Part shown: positions 1 through 7,965 of the stretch, one piece after another
How positions within the stretch are numbered: the first letter of the stretch is position 1
Layout of the letters: each line of letters opens with the position of its first letter
NCBI GenBank assembly: GCA_030827315.1
Contig: JAURER010000008.1
Coordinates: 1 to 64,000 of the forward strand
Source of the DNA: Gemmatimonadota bacterium
GTDB taxonomy: Bacteria; Gemmatimonadota; Gemmatimonadetes; Longimicrobiales; Gaopeijiaceae
Direction of reading: 5' to 3'
Length of the DNA: 64,000 nt
The notes under the pieces: model-generated
The model's input: only the letters and a program-made list of their open reading frames with translations
Database searches by the model: none
Told to the model about the DNA's origin: nothing
Translations under genes and position numbers: made by a program

Positions 1-147
1 CTCCACGGGCGCGTCCGTCGGAGTGTCGCCCGGCTCGGCGCCGGCACGCTCCGTCAGCTCGCCCCATGTCGCGAGGCTCTCGTCCATCGCGTGGCGCACC
101 TCGAGGGTCCGTCCGTTCGATCCGCAGTGGTATTCGTAGTAAGGCAT
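1..147 (-). CDS. FmdB-like zinc-ribbon protein, 5' part only
   Basis: This gene is absent from the ORF track because it runs off the left edge. Reading leftward from an ATG at 147 gives 49 codons beginning MPYYEYHCGSNGR, the typical opening of FmdB/CxxC small zinc-ribbon proteins (MPxYEYxC..). An AAGGAG ribosome-binding site lies 7 bases upstream, which supports the start strongly. The usual CxxC is CGSN here, so the second cysteine of the first zinc knuckle is absent. That may mean a non-metal-binding branch of the family. The C-terminal part is outside the window, so further cysteines cannot be checked. Family members are small and of unclear role. It is divergent from the amidohydrolase gene at 264. 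Confidence 0.75.
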   Translation of the reverse strand, partial: MPYYEYHCGSNGRTLEVRHAMDESLATWGELTERAGAEPGDTPTDAPVE

Positions 148-263
148 CGGGTTGCTCCTTCCGGGTTCCGCCTGATCTTACACGCATGCACACCAACGTT
201 TCCAGTACGCCCAAGCGTCCGGCCACGACACGGCCTCACGCCATCGTGTTCCGCTTCGTCCGC

Positions 264-1709
264 ATGCGCCGGACGCTCGCCCTGCTGGCGGGCCTCGGCG
301 CGCTCTCCTCATCCCTCTCCACCGACGCCGCGGCCCAGGTCGAGCCGAGGGAAGGTGACCTCGTCGTCCTTGGTGGACGGCTATGGGACGGCACCTCCGA
401 CGCAGCGCGCCCGAACCCCGGGATCCTCATCCGGAACGGCACGATCATGCGGGTCGGGGAGGTGGATCCGATGGGCACGGGTGCCGAAGCGCTGCTGCTC
501 GACGCGAGCCACTTCGTGATGCCCGGCCTCTTCGACCTGCATGCGCACTACGCCGTCGACCTCTTCGGAGAAGGCCGTGTGGACGAGTACACCGTCAATC
601 CGGTGCTCTTCCTGGCCAACGGAGTCACGTCGACCTTCCCGGCCGGTGAGGTCGATCCTGCCGAGGCGCGCCGAGGCCGGGAGCGGATCGCCTCCGGCGA
701 GATCCCCGGGCCGCGTATCCACGCCTCCGGGCCCTACTGGGGCACGGCCCGCCCGGGGTGGGACCACGCGGCCATGACGCCCGACTCGATCCGGCGCGAG
801 GCGACGTACTGGGCCCTTCGGGGTGCCCGCGGCTTCAAGGCGAAGGGAATCCGGCCCGAACAGCTGCGCGCCCTGATCGAGGTCGCGCACGAACACGGGA
901 TCACGGTCACGGGCCATCTCGACTCGGGCTTCCGAGACAGCGTGAACCCGAGGGACGCGATTCTCATGGGCATCGACCGCATCGAGCACTTCCTCGGCGG
1001 CGACGTGCTCCCGGCCAGTCGGTCCGCCTACGCCTCGCTCGAGGCCCTCGACCTTGGGGACCCGGTGACCGCCGGGCGGATCCGCGCGCAGGCGCGTCTC
1101 TTCGTGGAGCAGGGGGCGTATTTCGACGCGACGCTCACCGCATACGGCTACTTCGCCGATCGCGAGCCCGCGGTGTTCAACGACTGGGCGAACGAGATGG
1201 ACTTTCTCACGGCGTACGCCCGGGACGTGGTCGAGGCGCGGCTGCCGCGTACGCCCAACGACCAGTTCGAGCGCATCTATTACGTGAAGCGCCGCACCGT
1301 GAAGGCGTTCCTCGACGCGGGCGGGGCCAACCACCTCACGCTGGGGACGGACCACCCGAGCTGGGGCGAGTTCTGGAGCGGCTTCGGAGCGCACCGGGAG
1401 CTGCACGCGATGGTGCTCGCCGGCATTCCCAACGCGGCGGCGCTGCGGGCAGGGACGGCCAACGCGGCGCGCGCCCTTGGCGTGGATGCGAGGCTGGGAA
1501 CGATCGCGCCCGGCAAGTACGCGGACCTGCTCATCGTTCGGGGCGACCCGCTCACCACGATCACCGACACGCGCAACGGGCACCTCGTGATCCGCTCGGG
1601 CACGGTCTACCGCCCCGACGAGCTGTTCCGGTCGGTTCGCGGGAAGATGGGTCCGGTTTCCGAGGCGGAGGCGGAGTGGTGGATGGGGAACGCGAGGCTG
1701 GGGCGGTGA
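264..1709 (+). CDS. Secreted amidohydrolase (imidazolonepropionase-like)
   Basis: Metal-dependent amidohydrolase of the imidazolonepropionase/prolidase-like group, about 481 aa, predicted exported. The tracked ORF opens at 66, but the ATG at 264 starts a clean Sec signal peptide (MRRTLALLAG.. ending in AAAQ) and is preferred. Visible motifs in order: an N-terminal composite beta-sandwich strand with GGRLWDGT near 38-44, the metal HxH in FDLHAHY near 93-95, a candidate carbamylated Lys in GFKAKG near 192-194, metal His in VTGHLD near 218 and RIEHF near 242, and the catalytic Asp in LGTDHPSW near 360. The C-terminal APGKYADLLIV strand is typical of the superfamily. Substrate is unknown; related exported enzymes act on dipeptides, lactones or cyclic amides. 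Confidence 0.85.
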   Translation: MRRTLALLAGLGALSSSLSTDAAAQVEPREGDLVVLGGRLWDGTSDAARPNPGILIRNGTIMRVGEVDPMGTGAEALLLDASHFVMPGLFDLHAHYAVDLFGEGRVDEYTVNPVLFLANGVTSTFPAGEVDPAEARRGRERIASGEIPGPRIHASGPYWGTARPGWDHAAMTPDSIRREATYWALRGARGFKAKGIRPEQLRALIEVAHEHGITVTGHLDSGFRDSVNPRDAILMGIDRIEHFLGGDVLPASRSAYASLEALDLGDPVTAGRIRAQARLFVEQGAYFDATLTAYGYFADREPAVFNDWANEMDFLTAYARDVVEARLPRTPNDQFERIYYVKRRTVKAFLDAGGANHLTLGTDHPSWGEFWSGFGAHRELHAMVLAGIPNAAALRAGTANAARALGVDARLGTIAPGKYADLLIVRGDPLTTITDTRNGHLVIRSGTVYRPDELFRSVRGKMGPVSEAEAEWWMGNARLGR

Positions 1710-1731
1710 GCGAGGGGCGGGGCCGGCGCGC

Positions 1732-2277
1732 ATGACCGATCCGGACGGTTCCGCTCCCGAGCACCTCACCGACCGGGACCGCCTCGTGGTGCGCGAGGCC
1801 CGCCGGGAGATCGTCGAGAACCCGCTTCCGCCGAGCGCCGGCCCGGTCGGGTGCCTCGCGGCCCTGCTCGGCGGTGCTGCGCTGGTCGCCTGGCCCGCCG
1901 TGGCCGATTTCGTTCCAGGAGGCGAATTCGCCGGGCCGTTCGTCCTGCTCGGGGCCGTCCTCGCGCTGGTCGGCGGCGTCGTCTGGTCGTTGTTCGGCGG
2001 GAGTACGGGCAGGACCGCGGCCGGTGCGGCCGTGGAAGCCGCGCTCCGGCAGCTCGAGTCCGGTGAGGGCGATCGTCAGGCGAATCTGCGGGCCGCGACG
2101 CTCCTCCTCACGCACGCGTATGTGACCCAGGGGCCGGCCACGACCCCCACCTTCGACCCGGACGAGGTCCGCCCCCGTCTCGGGGGCGCCCGGCCTCTCG
2201 TGCTCGCGGTGGAGCGGTATCTGGCACAGGAGGTCGGCGCGTATCCCGTCTTCGACCTCGGAGCGATCGACGCGTGA
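1732..2277 (+). CDS. Small membrane protein, unknown function
   Basis: A 181-aa protein I do not recognise. The N-terminal 40 residues are charged and proline-rich. Two adjacent hydrophobic segments follow (about 42-62 and 68-88), forming a membrane hairpin. The remaining 90 residues look soluble and alpha-helical, with a helix rich in Ala, Glu and Arg and a stretch reading LLLTHAYVTQG. It starts 22 bases after the amidohydrolase stop on the same strand and may be cotranscribed with it. Codon use looks like its neighbours, so it is probably real, but nothing seen indicates a function. Confidence 0.6.
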   Translation: MTDPDGSAPEHLTDRDRLVVREARREIVENPLPPSAGPVGCLAALLGGAALVAWPAVADFVPGGEFAGPFVLLGAVLALVGGVVWSLFGGSTGRTAAGAAVEAALRQLESGEGDRQANLRAATLLLTHAYVTQGPATTPTFDPDEVRPRLGGARPLVLAVERYLAQEVGAYPVFDLGAIDA

Positions 2278-2459
2278 TTCCTTCGTCCCGAAGCGCCGGT
2301 GCCGCCGTCGGGCGGTTCGCGGTCTCGCGGATGTGAGCGTGTCGGGGCGCGCGTCGACATCCTCGCGCCCCGCGGCCGCGCCTTTTAGATAGGTATAGCC
2401 ATGCCGCGGTCTTCCGACGCGCGTCGCCGGGACCGATACCCCAATCCAAGAGAGCCGTC

Positions 2460-2981
2460 ATGCGCAGCGACGATCTGTCACCCTGGCTCATCCGGGGCGT
2501 GTACCTCTTCGGATTCGCGCTCATCCTCACGGCCGCCATCGATCTACTCACCACCGTCTGGCCCCTGCGGCCCGGCCAGATGACGTGGCGGTACGGCTTC
2601 CTGGGGCTCTCGGCCGGATACCTCCAGACGCCGACGCTCGGCCTCATGCTCATCATAGGCGCCTCGATCGTGGATCGGCGCCCTGTCGTGCTGCGCGTCA
2701 CGGCCGGGATCTGCCTCGCGACCGCCGTGATCCTGATCGGCGTCATGGGGATCTTCGCGCTCGACGTCGTACAGGTGCGGGGCCTCCGGCCGGAGGAGGC
2801 GCAGCGGAGCGTGCTCGTGGGAGGGGTGCTCCAGGAGATCAAGTACTTCGTGGCGACCCTCGTCTTCGCCCTGCTCGGCTACGGTGCGCTGCTGACCGAG
2901 CGGGTGCTGGGCGGGGAGGAGGCGCGCCGGCCCCGGACGCCGGGGATCGTCGCCGCCGCCGGGAAGGACGAGTACGCCTGA
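2460..2981 (+). CDS. Four-TM membrane protein, unknown function
   Basis: A 173-aa integral membrane protein with four hydrophobic segments at roughly 9-30, 45-67, 78-100 and 122-145, and a short charged cytoplasmic tail. A small loop (residues 100-120) carries RPEEAQRS. No family motif is recognised. The start is the ATG at 2460, preceded by an AAGAGAG-type ribosome-binding site. The 182-base gap upstream contains an unusually AT-rich stretch (TTTTAGATAGGTATAG near 2385) that could be the -10 region of its own promoter, so it is probably transcribed separately from the gene at 1732. Confidence 0.6.
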   Translation: MRSDDLSPWLIRGVYLFGFALILTAAIDLLTTVWPLRPGQMTWRYGFLGLSAGYLQTPTLGLMLIIGASIVDRRPVVLRVTAGICLATAVILIGVMGIFALDVVQVRGLRPEEAQRSVLVGGVLQEIKYFVATLVFALLGYGALLTERVLGGEEARRPRTPGIVAAAGKDEYA

Positions 2982-3003
2982 CCGGGCACCTCCTCCCCGC
3001 GCC

Positions 3004-4644
3004 TCAGTGCACGGGCGACCGGATGTAGGCGTCCGCGCGGGACCACGCAGCGAGGAACTGCCCGTGGACCTCGTCCGCCTCCGCCGTCATTCCCTGGGCC
3101 CGCAGCGCCCGCTCGAGTCCGAAGAGTGACCACCCGTTGAGCGGGTGCTTTTCGAGCTCGTGGCGGAACGCGGCCGCGGACTCCTCGTGCCGACCGGCCT
3201 CGTGGAGCGCGTCGCCGTACCACTGCCAGACCGAGAAGTTCAGGGGCTCCGGCTCGTCGTAGCGCAGGCCGTCCTCGATCTCGCCGCCCTCCCGGAGCAC
3301 GGCGATCGCCTCGTCGAGCTGGCCGTCGGCCCGCAGGATCTCGCCCTCGAGGAGCGCGGACACGACCCCGAGCAGCTGGGTCGCGGTGTGCCCCCGGAAC
3401 TGGTCGTCGGGATCTGCCTCCATGGCGGTGCGGATCCGGTGCAGGTACCAGCGGGCCGTGCCCTCGTCGCCCGCGCGGAGGTGGGCATACCCCTTCCCGA
3501 AATCCCAGAGTCCGCGGAATACCGTGCCCTCGGGCGGGTCGCGGAGCTCGATGATGTCCTCGAAGCGGCCGAAGCGGAACAGCGTCAGGGCTTCGTAAAA
3601 ATTCGCCCCGTCCATGAGGTCCGCGTACTCCTTGCCCGCCTGGATCGCGACCGCCCCCTGGCCGTCGTTCGAGGCCGCGAAGAGCAGCATGTGCAGGTTG
3701 TGGGAAGGATAGATGGCGAAGCCTTCCCCGTGCGCGGCCTTGAGGTCCGAGTGCCAGGCGTCCGTGTTCGCGCGTACCGCGTCGCCCCACCGGCCGACCC
3801 GGTTGTAGGTATGCGACGGCATGTGCTGGATGTGGCTCGCCCCCGGGATCGACCGCCCGAGGTGTTCGGCGCACCCTTCGGCCTTGCCGGGCACGACCGT
3901 CGGCTCGGTGGCGTGGATGTACAGGTGGCAGGCCCCGGGGTGCGTGATGTCCTGCGCGAGCACGGTCTCGAGCACGCGGTGGATCTCCTGGACCTCCGGG
4001 TTGTTCACGTCCCAGGTGCCGCGACGCGGCTGGAGCAGCATCAGCGACTCGCCGGCGAGGAAGCCGGCGTCCAGGTCCGTCGGGTAGCGTACGTACAGCT
4101 CATTGGCGGCCTTCGCCCAGCGCTCGTCGAGCTCCCGCCTCCGGCCGGCGTCGTGGACCGCCTCGTAGCGCACCGCCATCGCCTCGATCATCGCGCGCTC
4201 GACCTCGTTCGCGTGGTCCGGGGCGAGCTCCAGCGCCTTCGTGATGGCGGCGTGCGCTCTCGGCGCGTCGGGCGACGTCATCGGTCCGTTGAGGTAGGAG
4301 CCCCACGCCCAAGCCTCGCCGAAGTAGCACATGGCGCACTCCGGATCCCGCTTCCAGGCCTCGCGGAACGAACGGGCCGCCTCCACCGGCGCGAAGGCGT
4401 ACAGCAGCTGGATCCCCTGATCGAAGTACAGCTGAGCCTCGGGAGACGACGTCGTGACAAGGCGGGAGAAGGGGCCGAGGCCTTTGCCGTCGTGGTGCAG
4501 CGGCATCACGTCGTCGAACTCCGGCGGGTATTCGGCCTGACGGGCGGAAAGCGGCGCGGTCAGCACGGTCACCAGGCCGGTGGCGAGTGCACCGAGGAGG
4601 AACGGTCGGCGGGCGGGTGGTGCGAGGCGCGTGCGGTGTGCCAT
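3004..4644 (-). CDS. Exported tetratricopeptide-repeat protein
   Basis: A 546-aa TPR protein. The ORF extends upstream to 5439, but that extension is antisense to soxC and reads as low-complexity shadow. The ATG at 4644 begins a signal-peptide-like segment (MAHRTRLAPP.., hydrophobic to about residue 34, ending in SARQ). The mature part begins EYPPEFDDVMPLHHDGKGLG and continues with helical repeats of TPR type (YFDQGIQLLYAF.PVEAARSFREAW, then several ALELAP-type repeats). Cysteine, histidine and tryptophan residues cluster around CAMCYFGEAWAWG. Related exported TPR proteins are frequent near redox enzymes, and this one is divergent from the soxCD pair. A specific role is not evident. Confidence 0.7.
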   Translation of the reverse strand: MAHRTRLAPPARRPFLLGALATGLVTVLTAPLSARQAEYPPEFDDVMPLHHDGKGLGPFSRLVTTSSPEAQLYFDQGIQLLYAFAPVEAARSFREAWKRDPECAMCYFGEAWAWGSYLNGPMTSPDAPRAHAAITKALELAPDHANEVERAMIEAMAVRYEAVHDAGRRRELDERWAKAANELYVRYPTDLDAGFLAGESLMLLQPRRGTWDVNNPEVQEIHRVLETVLAQDITHPGACHLYIHATEPTVVPGKAEGCAEHLGRSIPGASHIQHMPSHTYNRVGRWGDAVRANTDAWHSDLKAAHGEGFAIYPSHNLHMLLFAASNDGQGAVAIQAGKEYADLMDGANFYEALTLFRFGRFEDIIELRDPPEGTVFRGLWDFGKGYAHLRAGDEGTARWYLHRIRTAMEADPDDQFRGHTATQLLGVVSALLEGEILRADGQLDEAIAVLREGGEIEDGLRYDEPEPLNFSVWQWYGDALHEAGRHEESAAAFRHELEKHPLNGWSLFGLERALRAQGMTAEADEVHGQFLAAWSRADAYIRSPVH

Positions 4645-4783
4645 GGAGGACTCGGTCCGGTTGGAGGATCGGTTGCAATCTGCCCGCCGGCGCCGATCGA
4701 GTCCAGTCGGCCCGGCACTGGCCTTATCGCGGCCGGGTCCGCAGCTTGTTGCCCTTCGGTTCACCCTGTCCAGGAAGACCCGC
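4645..4783. promoter_or_regulatory. Divergent intergenic region between TPR gene and soxC
   Basis: This 139-base spacer separates the minus-strand TPR gene (start 4644) from plus-strand soxC (start 4784), so both promoters must lie here or inside the flanking 5' ends. No consensus -35/-10 pair or clear palindrome stands out. It is annotated only because geometry requires promoters here. Confidence 0.35.
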
Positions 4784-6055
4784 ATGTCACGCGAAGAGGG
4801 TTCGAAGCTTTCACGGAGGGCCTGGATCACCACGACGTCCGGGGTGATCGCGGCCGGTCTCGTGAAGACGCAGGCCGATGCGGTCCGGCTGGTGGCCCAG
4901 GAGGCTCCCACCTCGGGCCCCGCGGTCGATCCGACCAGGGTCCCGGGACGGATCGTTTCGGAGCTTGGGATCCGCGCCCCCGGCGAGCAGCCCCGGCGCC
5001 TGCTCCGTGGCGAGGCGCTGTCATCGTCGTCGCGAACTCCGCTCGCGGACCTCATGGGAACGATCACACCGTCGGACCTCCACTTCGAACGCCACCACGC
5101 CGGGATTCCCGACATCGGCTTCGACGACCACGAACTCCTCGTGCACGGGATGGTCGAGCGCCCCACCGTGTTCCGGATGCGCGATCTCGAGCGCTTCCCG
5201 CAGGTGTCGCGTATCCAGTTCCTCGAGTGCTCGGGCAACGGGGGCGGCGTGTACAGCCGTGACCGGATGCCGACGGAGATCACCGTGCAGGCGCTGGATG
5301 GACTCCTCAGCACGAGCGAATGGACCGGGGTACCCGTGGCCACAATCCTGCGCGAGGTGGGCGTGCGCCCTGGTGCGAGCTGGATCCTCGCGGAGGGGAG
5401 CGACTCCGCGGTCATGTCGCGAAGCGTCCCGCTCGACAAGGTGATGGAGGACAGCCTGCTCGCCTACGGGCAGAACGGGGAGCGGCTGAGGCCCGAACAG
5501 GGATATCCCCTTCGCCTCTTCAACCCCGGGTACGAGGGGAACACGTCCGTGAAGTGGCTGCGCCGCATCGAGGTCACGGACCGCCCGACCCACACGCGTG
5601 ACGAGACCTCGAAGTACACGGACCCGCTCGGCGACGGCACCGTGCGGCAGTTCAGCCTGGTCATGGACGCGAAGTCCGTCATCACCTTCCCGTCCTACCC
5701 GTTCGTACTCCCCGAGCCGGGGTGGTGGGAAGTGCGGGGGCTGGCATGGTCGGGGCGAGGACGCATCACGCGCGTGGAGGTGAGCGCCGACGGAGGTCGG
5801 AGCTGGGTGGACGCCGCGCTGCAGGGTCCGATCCTGCCGCGCTCGACGGTGCGGTTCCGCCACCTGTTCGAGTGGGGCGGCCGGGACACGATCCTGCTCA
5901 GCCGGGCCACCGACGAGACGGGCTACGTGCAGCCGACGGTACAGCAACTCTGGGATGCGCGCGGTCAGCGCACCTCGTACCACCAGAACCACCAGCGGGC
6001 TTGGAAGATCGCACGAACGGGCGAGGTCACCTTCGGGCTCGGAGAGCTGGTATGA
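4784..6055 (+). CDS. soxC: SoxC-type sulfite dehydrogenase, molybdenum subunit
   Basis: Molybdopterin oxidoreductase of the sulfite-oxidase family, about 423 aa. The start is set at the ATG at 4784, which begins a Tat signal (SRRAWITTTSG, residues 10-20); the longer ORF from 4580 overlaps the divergent TPR gene. Family hallmarks are RTPLADLMGTITPSDLHFERHH near 84-105, the Mo-coordinating cysteine in FLECSGNGGG (about Cys149), and a C-terminal Mo-co dimerisation domain with RVEVSADGGRSW. The family oxidises sulfite or sulfane sulfur in the periplasm and passes electrons to cytochrome c. The neighbouring cytochrome starts inside its stop codon (ATGA), so the two form a SoxCD or SorAB-like pair. 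No soxXYZAB genes occur in the window. Confidence 0.85.
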   Translation: MSREEGSKLSRRAWITTTSGVIAAGLVKTQADAVRLVAQEAPTSGPAVDPTRVPGRIVSELGIRAPGEQPRRLLRGEALSSSSRTPLADLMGTITPSDLHFERHHAGIPDIGFDDHELLVHGMVERPTVFRMRDLERFPQVSRIQFLECSGNGGGVYSRDRMPTEITVQALDGLLSTSEWTGVPVATILREVGVRPGASWILAEGSDSAVMSRSVPLDKVMEDSLLAYGQNGERLRPEQGYPLRLFNPGYEGNTSVKWLRRIEVTDRPTHTRDETSKYTDPLGDGTVRQFSLVMDAKSVITFPSYPFVLPEPGWWEVRGLAWSGRGRITRVEVSADGGRSWVDAALQGPILPRSTVRFRHLFEWGGRDTILLSRATDETGYVQPTVQQLWDARGQRTSYHQNHQRAWKIARTGEVTFGLGELV

Positions 6056-6690
6056 AGACGCGTCATGCAGGGATGGTCGCCGCGCTCGGGGTGCTCATGA
6101 CGGCGTGCGAGGCGCCCGACCGTTTCGGGGGTACGCGCTCCGTGCCGAGTTCGGGTGCGGATGCCCTCTTCGCGTCGTTCGACGCCGGCGAGCCGGCCGT
6201 CCCCGCCCACGCGCCGTCCCGCTTCGGGTTCGGTGCCGAGGCCTCCGCCGCCCGGATCGCCGCGTGGGACATCGACGTCCGCCCCGACGGAGCCGGGCTG
6301 CCTGCGGGGCGCGGGTCGGTCGCTCAGGGAAAGGTGGTCTACGAGACGTGGTGTGTCGCGTGCCACGGCCCCACGGGGACGGAGGGGCCCAACGACCGGC
6401 TCGTGAATACTTCGCCGTGGGAGCTGGCTCCGACGTCACAGGCGATCGGCAACTACTGGCCTTATGCGACGACGCTGTTCGACTACATCCGCAAGGCGAT
6501 GCCCCAGGCCACGCCGGGGATCCTCTCGCCGGACCAGGTCTACGCGGTCATCGCGTATCTGCTGTGGATGAACGAGATCGTTCCTGACGACGCGGTGATG
6601 GACGCGGAAACGCTGCCCGCCGTGATCATGCCCGCGCGCGACCGATTCGTTCCGGACGACCGCATCGGGGGGAGCGGTCCGGTCCGGTAG
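6052..6690 (+). CDS. soxD: SoxD-like c-type cytochrome
   Basis: Mono-heme cytochrome c, about 212 aa, partner of the upstream SoxC-like enzyme. Its ATG at 6052 overlaps the soxC stop codon (ATGA), implying translational coupling. The N-terminus ends in LMTAC, an acceptable lipobox (Cys19), so it may be anchored to a membrane. One heme site, CVACH, sits at residues 101-105, followed by GPTGTEGPNDRLVN and the SoxD-like stretch NYWPYATTLFDYIRKAMPQ, whose methionine is a candidate axial ligand. SoxD proteins are usually larger and often di-heme; this shorter form resembles the SoxD C-terminal half or SorB. It should accept electrons from the molybdenum site. Confidence 0.8.
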   Translation: MKTRHAGMVAALGVLMTACEAPDRFGGTRSVPSSGADALFASFDAGEPAVPAHAPSRFGFGAEASAARIAAWDIDVRPDGAGLPAGRGSVAQGKVVYETWCVACHGPTGTEGPNDRLVNTSPWELAPTSQAIGNYWPYATTLFDYIRKAMPQATPGILSPDQVYAVIAYLLWMNEIVPDDAVMDAETLPAVIMPARDRFVPDDRIGGSGPVR

Positions 6691-6696
6691 ACGACG

Positions 6697-7965
6697 TCAG
6701 CTTCCGGGAGGGAGGAGCCGGCGCACGTCCGCGGGAAAGGTCGTTCCCAGGTAGGTGAGCAGCGACTGGACCGAGGCGGCCTGACCCATCTCGCTCAGCG
6801 GGACGCTGAAGACGGGGTCGTTCTGGCGCCCCCGGACCGCAGTGAGCACGACCGGGTCCCCCGACCGGAGTCGAAGAACCTGGCTCGGCTGCAGGGGGAG
6901 CGAGGTCTCGAGCGGCGCGCCAGTCCCCGCCTGACCCGTCCAGAGCACGTCGGGCGCGCCCGGATCACCAAAGTGAAGGAGATACCGCTCCTCCCCGGCG
7001 ATCGGCTGCGGAAGCGCCGCCCTGAGCGCCAGCGCCGGCGTGAAGACGAGCTCCGGGTGGTCGAGCGTCAGCCCCAGGGCCTGGTTCGTCTGCTCCCAGC
7101 GGACGCGCTCCGCCGCGGTGAGGGTGGCGCCTTCCCTCAGAAGCGCGGAGAGCGCGGCGGTCACGACCACGTTTCCGACCCGCGCGTACCCGACGGTGCG
7201 GGCGCCCTCGAGGCCCGCGGCCCCGAACCGGAGCGGACCCGGCGACGTCCATGGGCGGAGCTCCTGGACTTCCCACACGTCCTCGGCGGCGTCGACGAAG
7301 CGGAAGCGCACGTCCTCGACGGGCGGCTGCCTCGCCGCGGTGCAAAGCTGGCTTTCGTCCGCCCCGCAGGCCTCGATCACGACCGGCCGGACGAAGATGG
7401 CGCCGTCGCACGAGGCCCCGCGCGCTATGAGTTCCTCGTTTTCCGAGAGAACCGAGTCCGCTTCGGCCTGGACGATCGCGAGCGCGTCGGTCACGGTCGT
7501 CTGGATGGCCTCGCGTCCCTGCTGGCGGGCCTGCTGGACGGCAGGATCACCGCCGGACACGAAGCGCACGGCGAGTACCGAATCCGTGACGAACCAGTCC
7601 CTCACCGCCCCTTCAGTGGGTTCGAGCGGGTTCAGCCAGGTGACGATCGAACGGTCCTCGATGGCGATGGCCTCCGCGATGCCGAGGAATCTGCGGGAAC
7701 GCTGCGCGAGGGGATCGAGGTTCGCGTCCAGCCGATCGAGCTCCGCGAGCGTGGTCACGCAGCTGCGCGACCTCGCGACCTCGAAGGCGGCGTACCCGGC
7801 GGGAGGAGCGTCGACGGGCGACTGGCCCGCGACCGGCCGCGCGGCGGTCGGGAGCGTCGCCAGAGCGACGAACCCGAGCGCGAGGCCCACCCGGTCGGAG
7901 AGAGGGAAGCTGCAGACGCTCTCTCGCGTCGGCGTGGGCCCGCGCTCGGGCATGGAGTCGTCCAT
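6697..7965 (-). CDS. Secreted protein coupled to VPS10 gene, unknown
   Basis: A 422-aa protein with a signal-like hydrophobic segment at about residues 27-48 (LALGFVALATLP..VAGQ) after a 25-residue charged leader; an internal ATG at 7953 is an alternative start. The mature protein is acidic, with several dispersed cysteines (SCVTTLAE, ASCDGA, EACGADESQLC) that could form disulfides. I recognise no family. Its ATG follows the VPS10 gene's stop codon directly (TGA then ATG, 7966/7965), a strong sign of one transcript and coupled translation. It may therefore be a partner or accessory of that exported propeller protein. It ends 7 bases from the convergent soxD stop. Confidence 0.6.
   Translation of the reverse strand: MDDSMPERGPTPTRESVCSFPLSDRVGLALGFVALATLPTAARPVAGQSPVDAPPAGYAAFEVARSRSCVTTLAELDRLDANLDPLAQRSRRFLGIAEAIAIEDRSIVTWLNPLEPTEGAVRDWFVTDSVLAVRFVSGGDPAVQQARQQGREAIQTTVTDALAIVQAEADSVLSENEELIARGASCDGAIFVRPVVIEACGADESQLCTAARQPPVEDVRFRFVDAAEDVWEVQELRPWTSPGPLRFGAAGLEGARTVGYARVGNVVVTAALSALLREGATLTAAERVRWEQTNQALGLTLDHPELVFTPALALRAALPQPIAGEERYLLHFGDPGAPDVLWTGQAGTGAPLETSLPLQPSQVLRLRSGDPVVLTAVRGRQNDPVFSVPLSEMGQAASVQSLLTYLGTTFPADVRRLLPPGS

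Noticed and set aside
381-1769. 462-aa minus-strand ORF
   Set aside because: It is antisense to the amidohydrolase with intact motifs on the plus strand; Arg/Pro/Val-rich composition is typical of a shadow ORF in GC-rich DNA.
3145-5262. 705-aa plus-strand ORF
   Set aside because: It is antisense to the TPR gene and lacks any domain; it only appears long because stop codons are rare in this frame.
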